From a bacterium (GTDB taxonomy: Bacteria > Patescibacteriota > Gracilibacteria > UM-FILTER-43-11), in contig JAUHXI010000011.1 of NCBI GenBank assembly GCA_030426875.1, positions 1 to 15,799 on the forward strand: DNA of 15,799 nt, read 5' to 3'. The notes beneath the pieces are model-generated. The model saw nothing but the letters and a program-made list of their open reading frames with translations, searched no databases and had not been told where the DNA came from. Positions 1 through 6,396 of this stretch are shown one piece after another. Position 1 is the stretch's first letter; every line of letters begins with the position of its first letter. The position numbers and the translations under genes are program-made.

Positions 1-2
1 GA

Positions 3-560
3 CTGTCCAATGTGCTCTGGCTTTTAATTTCATTTTTAATCTTTGCTGTCCTCCTCTCTCGATGGAAAAAAACCCAGTGGGGCGCTCGAGTGTGGACTCG
101 CTTTATATTTGCCCTACCGGTTTTTGGAAAACTCTCTAAAAAAGCCTCGTTAGCCCAATTTTGCCGGGGACTTTCCACCATGGTGGGTAGCGGAATTCCA
201 ATCATTAAAGCCCTCAGAGTTACAGCTGCTAGTGTAGGAAATCAGGTTTATGAAAAGCGCATCCATCAAATTGCTGATGATGTTAAGCATGGAATCACCA
301 TGGCTGAAAACATGAAAGACGACACCTACTACTTTCCCAGTATGGTGGTTGGCATGGTGGGTGTGGCAGAACAAACGGCTCAAATGGGCGAAATCACCAA
401 AAAACTAGCCAACTATTATGAGGAGGAGGTGGACAATATGGTGAAGGGGCTTTCTTCTTTGATGGAGCCAGTTATCATGGTTATTTTAGGGGTTGGCATA
501 GGGTTTTTGGTCATTGCAGTGATGCAACCCATCCTTTCTGCTTCAGATTTGGTGGTATAA
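3..560 (+). CDS. pilC: PilC/GspF-family inner-membrane platform protein, C-terminal part
   Basis: This is the 3' end of a gene that begins before the window; the reading frame is open from the first bases, so the GTG at 12 is an internal valine and not a start. The family forms the inner-membrane platform of type IV pili and type II secretion systems, where it couples the assembly ATPase to pilin insertion. The visible part has a membrane segment at the left edge, then a T2SSF domain with the typical run FCRGLSTMVGSGIPI, a helix containing GMVGVAEQTAQMGEI, and a final membrane segment (VIMVILGVGIGFLVIAVM) just before the end. The C terminus ILSASDLVV is typical of the family. A prepilin gene follows on the same strand about 350 bp downstream, consistent with a pilus or competence locus. 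Family assignment is firm; which pilus system it serves is not known. Confidence 0.93.
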   Translation: MSNVLWLLISFLIFAVLLSRWKKTQWGARVWTRFIFALPVFGKLSKKASLAQFCRGLSTMVGSGIPIIKALRVTAASVGNQVYEKRIHQIADDVKHGITMAENMKDDTYYFPSMVVGMVGVAEQTAQMGEITKKLANYYEEEVDNMVKGLSSLMEPVIMVILGVGIGFLVIAVMQPILSASDLVV

Positions 561-805
561 ACTCCAAATCACAAATCACAAATTCCAAATAAATTCTAAT
601 TTCCAATTCCTAAAGACTATAATTGAAACCTTGTCTAGAGGGTGGGCTATTAGTTAAGTCTACGAAATCAGTCCACAGAATAGTCATCGTAGTGAGATGA
701 AATATCAATATATCTAATCCAATTCACCTCTAGCAAAGGGGTGCCTGACAAGGCGGGGGGGTGTACAATAGGTTTTGGAATTTGTAGCTTGGGATTTGGA
801 ATTTC
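560..805. repeat. Nested inverted-repeat element between pilC and the prepilin gene
   Basis: This is the whole pilC-prepilin gap apart from the promoter region, and no gene is visible in it. The outer arms at 560-590 and 773-803 are inverted copies matching at about 25 of 31 positions (shared core CAAATTCCAAA). Inside them a second pair of arms, CCTTGTC at 629-635 and GACAAGG at 747-753, continues into TAGAGG-G-TG (636-644) against CACCTCTA (725-732). Closer to the middle, ATTAG/CTAAT and the hairpin TACGA/TCGTA (661-691) could form further stems. The nesting looks like a structured RNA or a small non-autonomous mobile element. It is not a simple terminator and I do not recognise the family. 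The left arm overlaps the last base of the pilC stop codon. Confidence 0.55.
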
Positions 806-857
806 ATGCGTGAGCTTTTTCCAAGAATACAGCGATCGACTCTAAGCACAAAAACAG

Positions 858-887
858 TTGCATTGAACAAAAATTGTATGCTATGGT
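858..887 (+). promoter_or_regulatory. Possible sigma-70-type promoter of the prepilin gene
   Basis: TTGCAT, 18 bp, TATGGT. It would start transcription about 20-25 nt before the prepilin ATG. The boxes are only moderate matches in AT-rich DNA, so this is a suggestion. Confidence 0.3.
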
Positions 888-916
888 GCACATGGTTTAT
901 CCACTAAAAATAAAAA

Positions 917-1492
917 ATGAAAAACAATAAAAAAGCCGCATTCAATCAAGGTTTTACCTTAATTGAGCTCATGATCGTGATTGTGATCATCGGTATTTTG
1001 ACGATCTCCTTCTTTCCTAGCTTCACTGGATCCCAGGGGCGCGCTCGAGATGCGGCTCGGGTTAAAGACTTGAGTGATTTGACCGTTGCCATTGAGACCT
1101 ATTTGGGTGACATCAACAGCTACCCAGGGTTTGCAGGTACCGCTGTCTGCTTGAAGCCAGGAGATGGGAATTATGACACGGCATTTGATATTGTGGCTGA
1201 TAATTTTAACAATGGCCTACCTAAGCCAGAGAGTGATACTGAATCTTTGACAGCTGGTGGTATTACGTGTGTGGGTGGCTACATTTATCTACCGGTCTTG
1301 AATAAAGGGCAAAACCCTGGTGCCTATGCCGTGGTGGCCAACACCGAAACACCTACAAAGGGCAACTTCATACCCGCTGACCTAACCTATGACGTGGCAA
1401 CCACCTTGGATGATCTGATTCAGGCTCAAGACGTGACTCCAGAAAAATTGATTGAAGCAGATGATGGGGCGGCTTATCTTCTCGTTAAATAA
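917..1492 (+). CDS. Type IV pilin-like prepilin (N-methylation/cleavage motif protein)
   Basis: The N terminus is a class III signal sequence: a short basic leader ending in Gly12, then Phe13 (mature +1), TLIEL with Glu17 at mature position +5, and a hydrophobic helix to about residue 35. This is the site cut and methylated by prepilin peptidase PilD. The mature protein would be about 179 residues with the usual GspG/PilE-like run 'ARDAARVKDLSDLTVAIETY', shown here as residues 45-62. A globular tail follows with two cysteines (Cys78, Cys118) that could form a disulfide once exported. It follows a pilC-family gene and ends at a strong terminator, so it is probably its own transcription unit. 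It could be a major pilin, a minor pilin or a secretion pseudopilin; the sequence does not decide. The ATG has no Shine-Dalgarno sequence. Confidence 0.88.
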   Translation: MKNNKKAAFNQGFTLIELMIVIVIIGILTISFFPSFTGSQGRARDAARVKDLSDLTVAIETYLGDINSYPGFAGTAVCLKPGDGNYDTAFDIVADNFNNGLPKPESDTESLTAGGITCVGGYIYLPVLNKGQNPGAYAVVANTETPTKGNFIPADLTYDVATTLDDLIQAQDVTPEKLIEADDGAAYLLVK

Positions 1493-1516
1493 GAGGGTTA
1501 TGACTGTTAGAGTTTA

Positions 1517-1548
1517 AAAAAGAGTGGACCATACGGTTCACTCTTTTT
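1517..1548. terminator. Bidirectional rho-independent terminator between prepilin gene and nusA
   Basis: This is a 14-bp stem (AAAAAGAGTGGACC against GGTTCACTCTTTTT, one G-T pair) closed by the loop ATAC. The arms give a U-tract in either direction, so it can serve both the prepilin gene on the plus strand and the convergent nusA on the minus strand. Confidence 0.88.
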
Positions 1549-1605
1549 AATTGTTTTAATTCTAAGCTCTCATTCTAGGCTGTCTAGGTCAGTTGTCTTT
1601 GGGGC

Positions 1606-3000
1606 CTAGAGCTGTTCCAAAATCTTCTTCGCGCTCACTTTGCCAATCCCATCAATCGCCTCTAACTCAGTCAATTCCATGCCCTGAAGGTCAAACAGGC
1701 TTGAGTACCCAGCAGCTTCTAGTTTTTTAGTGACAGCGCCAGACAAATCACCCCAACCAGTGGTGGCAGCCTGCGGGAGGGTTGATTCATTGCCTTCTTC
1801 GCTTTTGTCCCCCTCTTCCAAAAGGGAGGCTTCAACCGCCGCCAATTGTTCGGCGGTGACAGAAGATTCGAGGTCTTTGTCTTCAATGCGTCGTTCCACA
1901 GCCCCTTCATTGCCCTCCATCAATTCGCTGAGCTTCTCTTTAAAGGCCGGCAGTTGTTCCAGGTTATAAAGATCCAACTCAAAGCCAGTCAAGTCAGAAG
2001 CCAAGCGCACGTTTTGCCCTTGTTTACCAATGGCCATGGGCCGTTCTTCTTCCTCTACAAAAACAGCGGCACGTTTAGGAACTTTAGGATCCTCACCTCC
2101 ATTCACAATGATCACTTCAGCGATTTTAGCGGGCTGTAAAGCAGTGGCAATAAATGCTTTTGCATCCTCCGTCCACTCAATGATGTCCACCCGCTCATTG
2201 TTCAACTCATTCATCACACTCTGAATCCGCACTCCTTTTTGACCAATGCAGGCCCCAACGGGATCGATTTTATCATCCTCAGCCCACACAGCGACCTTGC
2301 TTCTAACACCCGCATCGCGTGCAATGGATTTAACCTCCACATCGCCTTCAGCAATTTCAGGAATCTCCATCTCTAAGAGCCTGACCACCAAATTGGGATG
2401 CGTGCGCGAAATAGACAGTTGAGGCCCACGATTGGTGTGTGCTACTTTGTCCAAATACACCTTCATCCGCTTTCCATTGTAATAACGCTCGCTTTGAATT
2501 TGATCCCGGCGACCGATCATCACATTGTGTTTTTCAATTTGGATGTGAACCACTCCATTTTCAACCCGCATCACTTGAGCGGACATGATTTCATTCTCAC
2601 GGTTTTTGAACATCTCATAAAGACTGTCCCGTTCAGCTTCTTGAAGTCGCTGTAAGATCACTTGTTTGGCGGATTGAGCTGCAATGCGACCGTATTCAAG
2701 CGGGGTCACATCAATCTTTATGATGTCACCTTCTTCCGCATCGGGCTTCATTTTTTTAGCTTCTTTCAAGGAAATTTCAATGTTGGCATCCTCCACCTCT
2801 TCCACAACTTCTTTGATTAAAAGGACGGTGGCACCTCCATCACCATCGCGCAAAATGATTTCAACCTCCTGTTCTTTATTCCCAAAATCTTTTCGGTAGG
2901 CAGTGGCCAAGGCGGCTTTGATGGTCTCTAAGACACGTTCGTAAGGGATGTTTTTTTCATCACAAATCTGATGAATGGCGGCAAAAAATTGTGGTTTCAT
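1606..3000 (-). CDS. nusA: Transcription termination/antitermination factor NusA
   Basis: NusA binds RNA polymerase and nascent RNA and controls pausing, termination and antitermination. The 464 residues follow the standard order: an N-terminal RNAP-binding domain (1-125) starting MKPQFFAAIHQICDEK, an S1 domain (about 135-200) with GRRDQ and SISRTHP, KH1 (about 225-285) with the GxxG loop IGQKG at 252-256, KH2 (about 295-350) with IGKQG at 324-328, an acidic linker (365-415), and one C-terminal helix-hairpin-helix repeat (about 415-464) containing IDGIGKVSAKKIL. E. coli NusA has two C-terminal acidic repeats, so this is a shorter form with a single HhH unit. The gene is preceded by a likely promoter and a leader of about 110 nt, and no Shine-Dalgarno sequence precedes the ATG. 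The usual rimP-nusA-infB operon partners are not present here. Confidence 0.97.
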   Translation of the reverse strand: MKPQFFAAIHQICDEKNIPYERVLETIKAALATAYRKDFGNKEQEVEIILRDGDGGATVLLIKEVVEEVEDANIEISLKEAKKMKPDAEEGDIIKIDVTPLEYGRIAAQSAKQVILQRLQEAERDSLYEMFKNRENEIMSAQVMRVENGVVHIQIEKHNVMIGRRDQIQSERYYNGKRMKVYLDKVAHTNRGPQLSISRTHPNLVVRLLEMEIPEIAEGDVEVKSIARDAGVRSKVAVWAEDDKIDPVGACIGQKGVRIQSVMNELNNERVDIIEWTEDAKAFIATALQPAKIAEVIIVNGGEDPKVPKRAAVFVEEEERPMAIGKQGQNVRLASDLTGFELDLYNLEQLPAFKEKLSELMEGNEGAVERRIEDKDLESSVTAEQLAAVEASLLEEGDKSEEGNESTLPQAATTGWGDLSGAVTKKLEAAGYSSLFDLQGMELTELEAIDGIGKVSAKKILEQL

Positions 3001-3080
3001 GGTTCGTTGTTACTTAGTTATTTATTTTCTATTGGCACATTTCCATTGTTTTAGAATAAAGAACGGAAGATGGCCTCAGG

Positions 3081-3098
3081 GAAAGGGCAGACCCTTTC
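3081..3098 (-). promoter_or_regulatory. Hairpin in the predicted nusA leader
   Basis: GAAAGGG-CAGA-CCCTTTC is a perfect 7-bp stem with a 4-nt loop, lying about 80 nt before the nusA ATG and within the predicted 5' leader. No U-tract follows on either strand, so it is not a standard terminator. It may be a pause, stability or antitermination structure, but no function is shown. Confidence 0.4.
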
Positions 3099-3117
3099 TG
3101 GCTCTGCTCACAGTTCA

Positions 3118-3146
3118 ACATTAGCGCATTGGCCATGTTTTTGCAA
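3118..3146 (-). promoter_or_regulatory. Predicted promoter of nusA
   Basis: Read on the minus strand: TTGCAA, 17 bp, TAATGT. The spacing is optimal and the site lies between the upstream small membrane gene and nusA. It predicts a transcript start near 3111 and a leader of about 110 nt. Confidence 0.5.
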
Positions 3147-3170
3147 GTGATTTTATGAGATGGGATCAGT

Positions 3171-3347
3171 CTAGTTCGATTCCCCAGAATAATTAGGCAT
3201 CAACTCTCCTTCAGGTGTAAGCACTCCTTCTTCCACCAACATTTGATTCATCTCTTCTGCTCTTTGACGCATGCGGTAGTTGGGAATGGCAATGACGATG
3301 ATGTAGAGGAGTCCAAGGACGAAAACGAGGGTGGCAATTGCTTTCAT
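3171..3347 (-). CDS. Small single-span membrane protein, unknown function
   Basis: A 58-residue product: Met-Lys, then a hydrophobic segment (AIATLVFVLGLLYIIVIAIP, residues 3-22), then a short basic/acidic helix (YRMRQRAEEMNQMLVEEG) and a polar tail. The layout is that of a small membrane-anchored protein. The frame is open further upstream to an ATG at 3413, which would overlap the recX stop by 8 bp (80 residues). The 22 extra residues are polar with many His and Lys and look unlike a signal sequence, so the internal ATG is preferred. The overlap would nevertheless allow translational coupling with recX, and the alternative start cannot be excluded. No family recognised. Confidence 0.55.
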   Translation of the reverse strand: MKAIATLVFVLGLLYIIVIAIPNYRMRQRAEEMNQMLVEEGVLTPEGELMPNYSGESN

Positions 3348-3405
3348 GTCATGATTTTTATGGTATCGTAATCTAATTTTAGTGCAGTGGGAGTGATTTG
3401 ACCAT

Positions 3406-3855
3406 TCAATCATTCAGTAGGCTATAAATGATCCCGGTGCTGAACCCCCGTCCTTTCAAAAAATTTGCCAACTTCTGCTTCTTTTTTTGTGGGTTGAGCC
3501 CACTCAGTGACCGCTCTTTTTCTTCAATGGCACGTTTGGCTGCTGCCTGTTCAGACCAATCGGAGCTCTGAATGATGGATTCGGCCACTGCTTCATTTAT
3601 GCCTCGCTTTCGGATTTCGAGGATGATTTTAAAGCGTCCACAATTTTTTTGGGTCAAGTGAGTGATGAGTTGCTCAGTGTATTGTTGATCGTTCAGCAGG
3701 TGCACGCGCTCCAATTCTTCCAAAACCTTTAAAACAAGTTCTTTTTCTTCGGGAAATGAGCGATTGAGTTTGTCAGCGAGTTCTTTTTTGCTGTGCAGAC
3801 GTAGGTCTAACTTCCGCAATGCGGAGGTCCAGATGGTGTCGAAGGTTTGGTTCAC
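3406..3855 (-). CDS. recX: Regulatory protein RecX
   Basis: RecX binds RecA filaments and restrains recombinase and coprotease activity. The 149-residue product has the all-helical layout of the family, with three three-helix repeats: ALRKLDLRLHSKKELADKL (about 12-30), the second around QLITHLTQKNCGRFKIILEI with KRGI following, and a third near the C terminus with NFLKGRGFSTGIIYSLL. The length is normal for RecX. The start is a GTG without a Shine-Dalgarno sequence. The usual neighbour recA is not in the window. The stop (TGA) is evidence that UGA is a real stop codon in this genome. A small membrane gene follows at once on the same strand and may be co-transcribed. Confidence 0.85.
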   Translation of the reverse strand: MNQTFDTIWTSALRKLDLRLHSKKELADKLNRSFPEEKELVLKVLEELERVHLLNDQQYTEQLITHLTQKNCGRFKIILEIRKRGINEAVAESIIQSSDWSEQAAAKRAIEEKERSLSGLNPQKKKQKLANFLKGRGFSTGIIYSLLND

Positions 3856-4072
3856 GTGACTTCGGTTAACTGATGAAAATTAGACATTGTTTTGATTCAA
3901 GTTTTCCATGTTTCAATGATGGTCCAATGGAAGCCTTGTGTCAAAGCAACTTTAAAATGTAAAGCCTGTGATTTTAGGGGGTGCGTTTTAAAGCCTTTGA
4001 GTGTTATCTATTTGAGATAAGGTGGTGCTCGAGTTCTAAATATTCAAGCGATGGCTGCTTACAGGGGCTGTG

Positions 4073-4525
4073 TCACTCAGAAGTGGTATCATCTTCTGGT
4101 CCACACCATCCATTGTATAGCAAATCTATCAAAGATGTAGGGTCAGTACGGTGGCCTTTATTGCCATCATCTATAATCTCTTCGTGGCGGATACTACTTA
4201 TAGTTATAAGATTAAAAAAACCTCTTGCATCCACTACAGCTTGATGTCTTGGATCCTCTTTAAGCCAGTGTTCCAACATCACTTTAATCAAGTCAAAATT
4301 CCTTCTATATTCACTTACCTTGGTCATTCCATAGAGTATCTGGTCAATAAAAATTCTAAGTTTTTCCACGCTCTCAGGGGCGTCATCATAACGATCTAAT
4401 GCAGCTATAAACTCAGACTTTTCTTCGCCTGAAATGGGAGAGGGTTCTTTTTTAATAAAAAAATGGTTGAAAGGTTTTTTTGGATGGATGTGGATGTGTG
4501 GGTATGTTTTTTGAATTTTTCTCAA
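4073..4525 (-). CDS. Hypothetical protein, AT-rich orphan (uncertain start)
   Basis: An open frame of 150 codons that I do not recognise. After a Lys/His-rich start (KTYPHIHIHPKKP) it contains a helical acidic middle (DRYDDAPESVEKLRIFIDQILYG, residues about 44-66) and ends at a TGA in DDTTSE. The only available 5' start codons are poor: a TTG at 4525 just after an in-frame stop, and no ATG until the YGMTKV methionine around residue 67. Either it starts at TTG, or the gene has lost its 5' end. Codon usage and amino-acid balance over the last 100 residues look like real coding sequence. It lies on the same strand as the larger orphan upstream, separated from it by a hairpin that could terminate that gene. 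Both differ in base composition from nusA. Confidence 0.5.
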   Translation of the reverse strand: MRKIQKTYPHIHIHPKKPFNHFFIKKEPSPISGEEKSEFIAALDRYDDAPESVEKLRIFIDQILYGMTKVSEYRRNFDLIKVMLEHWLKEDPRHQAVVDARGFFNLITISSIRHEEIIDDGNKGHRTDPTSLIDLLYNGWCGPEDDTTSE

Positions 4526-4553
4526 AGGACCGTTATTTTAACATGGAAACCTC

Positions 4554-4573
4554 AAAAATGGTGGTCCATTTTT
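4554..4573. terminator. Possible terminator between the two AT-rich orphan genes
   Basis: AAAAATGG-TGGT-CCATTTTT, an 8-bp stem with a 4-nt loop and T-runs in the distal arm on both strands. It lies 130 bp past the stop of the larger minus-strand gene and just before the next minus-strand gene. The stem is AT-rich, hence moderate confidence. Confidence 0.45.
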
Positions 4574-4702
4574 TATTTAAAGTCAAAGGGATATCACTAA
4601 AAAGTGGAATAAAGCTATCCCTCATTGAGGAGAAATCCTCTCTCAATTTGTCATCTTTTTTAAAGAAAGAATCACCCTATGAAAAAAGTCATTTACAAAA
4701 AA

Positions 4703-5722
4703 CTATCTGCCTTCCTGCAACCACTTTAATTCTATCAACTGAAGGTCTTTTTCCTGGCTTATAGCTCTAGGTTTGAGGCCATTTTTTATGCGTAGATTGA
4801 TCATCCTTAATTTTAACTCATCTAATGTAAATTCTGTTTCTATTAGGATGGCGTCAATTAAGCTCCGAACTTCTTCGGCTCCTAGTGCGGATACTTGTTC
4901 GCGGTTATGGTTATCGAATGGGGAAAAAATAGGGTGAAAAATATATCCAACTTGAATACTATTTTGATCACCTATTAATGGCACCCTCATTCTAAGGTAT
5001 GTTTCAGGATCACTTTCATTTGCTTTGTTCGTCCAACTCTCCGCTCGCCAAGTGGGTGTAAAATGAAAGCCTACTACTCCATTGCCACTCCTTAATTGAC
5101 TTATAAAGGATCTTAGTGCCCGAGTTAACAATATTCTTGCCTCTTTTTTCCACTCTTGCCTCTTGCTTTCTTCTTCTGGGGTATCATATAGTCTTTGTCC
5201 TAAGGCTCTCTTCTCGTTCCATAAGACATCTCTTTTTCTTTTTAAATCTTGGTTATTATCCTCAATATATTTTTTAGCTTGATCTATAAGAGCTTGATAA
5301 GCTTCTCCCTTTGGATTAATGTCTACAACTGTTCTGTGATTTTCCTTAACTCCCCCTATGATGCTTAAGGGAGTTGCGTCTTCTACATCTCTTGCAAGTT
5401 TTTCTGCTTTAAGTTTAACAATATACTCCTCTGTAAGTAATACGGGTACGAAAACTTCATATGGCACATGTTTCAGGACTAAAATACCTTTACTTATCAA
5501 AAGTTGTTGAAGTCCTTCGAGTGTTTCATTTGCTTCGTCAGCTTCTGTTTCTGTTAGTACTGATTTTGCCACAAGAAAATCACCAAGGGCAATATTTCTA
5601 GCTTGTTGAGCTAATTCTTCTTCTTGTCTTTTAATTTCAGTTAGCTTTAATTCAATTTCTCCTAATTTGCCCCTAAGGGCCTCTGCGTCTATAGTGGGCC
5701 TTTCGCTTTTCAATTTTCTCAT
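4703..5722 (-). CDS. Hypothetical protein with N-terminal coiled coil
   Basis: A 339-residue product not assigned to a family. Residues about 14-48 are a charged heptad-like helix (KLGEIELKLTEIKRQEEELA), likely a coiled coil. A second strongly charged helix follows around KKYIEDNNQDLKRKRDVLW and continues through the RALGQRLYDTPEEESKRQEW region. The last third is mixed alpha/beta with aromatic patches (VVGFHFTPTWRAESW, VGYIFHPIFSPFDNH). No signal peptide or membrane segment is visible, so it is probably cytoplasmic. An in-frame GTG at 5728 is 6 bp upstream; the ATG at 5722 is chosen because it sits about 24 nt after the predicted transcript start. It is markedly AT-rich compared with nusA and the DUF4012 gene, consistent with recent acquisition. 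Confidence 0.8.
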   Translation of the reverse strand: MRKLKSERPTIDAEALRGKLGEIELKLTEIKRQEEELAQQARNIALGDFLVAKSVLTETEADEANETLEGLQQLLISKGILVLKHVPYEVFVPVLLTEEYIVKLKAEKLARDVEDATPLSIIGGVKENHRTVVDINPKGEAYQALIDQAKKYIEDNNQDLKRKRDVLWNEKRALGQRLYDTPEEESKRQEWKKEARILLTRALRSFISQLRSGNGVVGFHFTPTWRAESWTNKANESDPETYLRMRVPLIGDQNSIQVGYIFHPIFSPFDNHNREQVSALGAEEVRSLIDAILIETEFTLDELKLRMINLRIKNGLKPRAISQEKDLQLIELKWLQEGR

Positions 5723-5738
5723 ATTCACGATTAATAGG

Positions 5739-5780
5739 GTTAATTACAATTAACTATATACATTAATTTAATTTTGTCAA
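5739..5780 (-). promoter_or_regulatory. Strong promoter with palindromic operator for the orphan gene
   Basis: On the minus strand: TTGACA (exact consensus, 5775-5780), 16 bp, TATAGT (5753-5758). A perfect palindrome, GTTAATT-AC-AATTAAC (5739-5754), begins at the -10 box and covers the predicted start of transcription near 5746. A repressor bound there would block initiation. No regulator gene is recognised beside it, though the gene product itself could be one. Confidence 0.6.
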
Positions 5781-5994
5781 TCTTTTCTTCTTTAAGCTCT
5801 ATTTCAAGGGAAATACTTCATGAAAGCTTTATAAAATTAAGCCTTTTCTAAAAAATATTCCCGGCTTACCCTACAAATCCGGTCTCGCCCCCAACTTATG
5901 CCGACAATCCGGATGGACCGGCATCTCTGAAAGTCTTGGGTATTTTTCGGGACAGGAAGTTTTCCCCTCAAATAAATTCCATAAAAAAACCTAC
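5781..5994. other. Non-coding stretch with a GC-richer palindromic patch
   Basis: First part of the 670-bp gap before the DUF4012 gene. Most is AT-rich, but 5862-5945 is a GC-richer patch with several CCGG motifs (two copies of AATCCGG) and the inverted repeat ATGCCG/CGGCAT (5898-5924, 15-nt loop with TCCGGA in it). It resembles an intergenic repeat. A short minus-strand frame crosses it but has no credible start, so no gene is called. Confidence 0.3.
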
Positions 5995-6279
5995 ACCATT
6001 CCAAACCCTATAAATAACTGCTGATTTCCCGGTAAGGCTAGGGGCCTGTGGAGAAACGAGCGGGTAAAACATTGAATAAAGGAAATAAAGATGATTCCAC
6101 CTCGTGTTCTCCCCAGCCGTTTTTGCTTCGTTTTTGCGGTCAAAAATGAAGAAAAGGAAAAATAAACAAAAAAAAGAGGTGAAATGGAGGGGGTGAAGCT
6201 TTCAAGTTGGAAGTGAGGTAGGGAGAGATTGAGTTAGGGTGAAGAAAATTTTAAGTGAAAAATCTCTAGGGCTGATTCT
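5995..6279 (+). repeat. Structured dispersed repeat, copy 1
   Basis: This copy matches, in inverted orientation, a second copy at 14894-15163. The core at 6107-6156 is identical over 50 bp, and flanking homology runs from CCATTCCAA at the left end to GAAAAATC...GCTGATTC at the right, with small indels. The left half folds into a hairpin: CTGTGGAGAAACGAG (6046-6060) against CTCGTGTTCTCCCCAG (6101-6116), with one mismatch and one bulged base. Next to it the core holds two direct copies of CGTTTTTGC and a small stem TTTTTG-CGGT-CAAAAA. No gene, transposase or U-tract terminator is visible. It lies in an intergenic gap upstream of the DUF4012 promoter. It may be a structured RNA or a non-autonomous repeat family. 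Confidence 0.85.
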
Positions 6280-6310
6280 AGGTGCCAAATCTAAAAATCC
6301 CCACCAAAAA

Positions 6311-6339
6311 TTGCATTCCATCAAAAACCACGCTAAAAT
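6311..6339 (+). promoter_or_regulatory. Predicted promoter of the DUF4012 gene
   Basis: TTGCAT, 17 bp, TAAAAT, giving a leader of about 50 nt before the ATG. The local sequence is unusually poor in G. Confidence 0.4.
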
Positions 6340-6396
6340 AAAACCCTAAACAAACACTTCAAAACAAAACAGTCAGGGCATTTTGTATCAACCCAA

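Noticed and set aside
3160..3186. AGTTCGATTCCCC resembling a tRNA T-arm
   Set aside because: The flanking bases do not form a T-stem, no acceptor or anticodon arm can be built, and the sequence codes for the end of the small membrane protein.
3869..3890. CTGATGA motif resembling part of a hammerhead ribozyme core
   Set aside because: The second core element (GAAA in the right place) and the three stems are missing.
4004..4020. Hairpin TTATCT-ATTTG-AGATAA downstream of the AT-rich orphan gene
   Set aside because: Short AT-rich stem with no U-tract on the minus strand; not enough to call a terminator.
5837..5935. Short minus-strand frame across the CCGG-rich patch, ending REYFLEKA
   Set aside because: No credible start codon, and the sequence is palindromic and repeat-like; coding character is likely accidental.
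6072..6149. A 25-codon frame (starting at TTG) in repeat copy 1, matched by an ATG-started frame at 15015-15092 in copy 2, both ending PQPFLLRFCGQK
   Set aside because: Most base differences between the copies change the amino acid, so there is no sign of protein-level selection; the frame is a by-product of the identical core, and RNA folding explains the conservation better.
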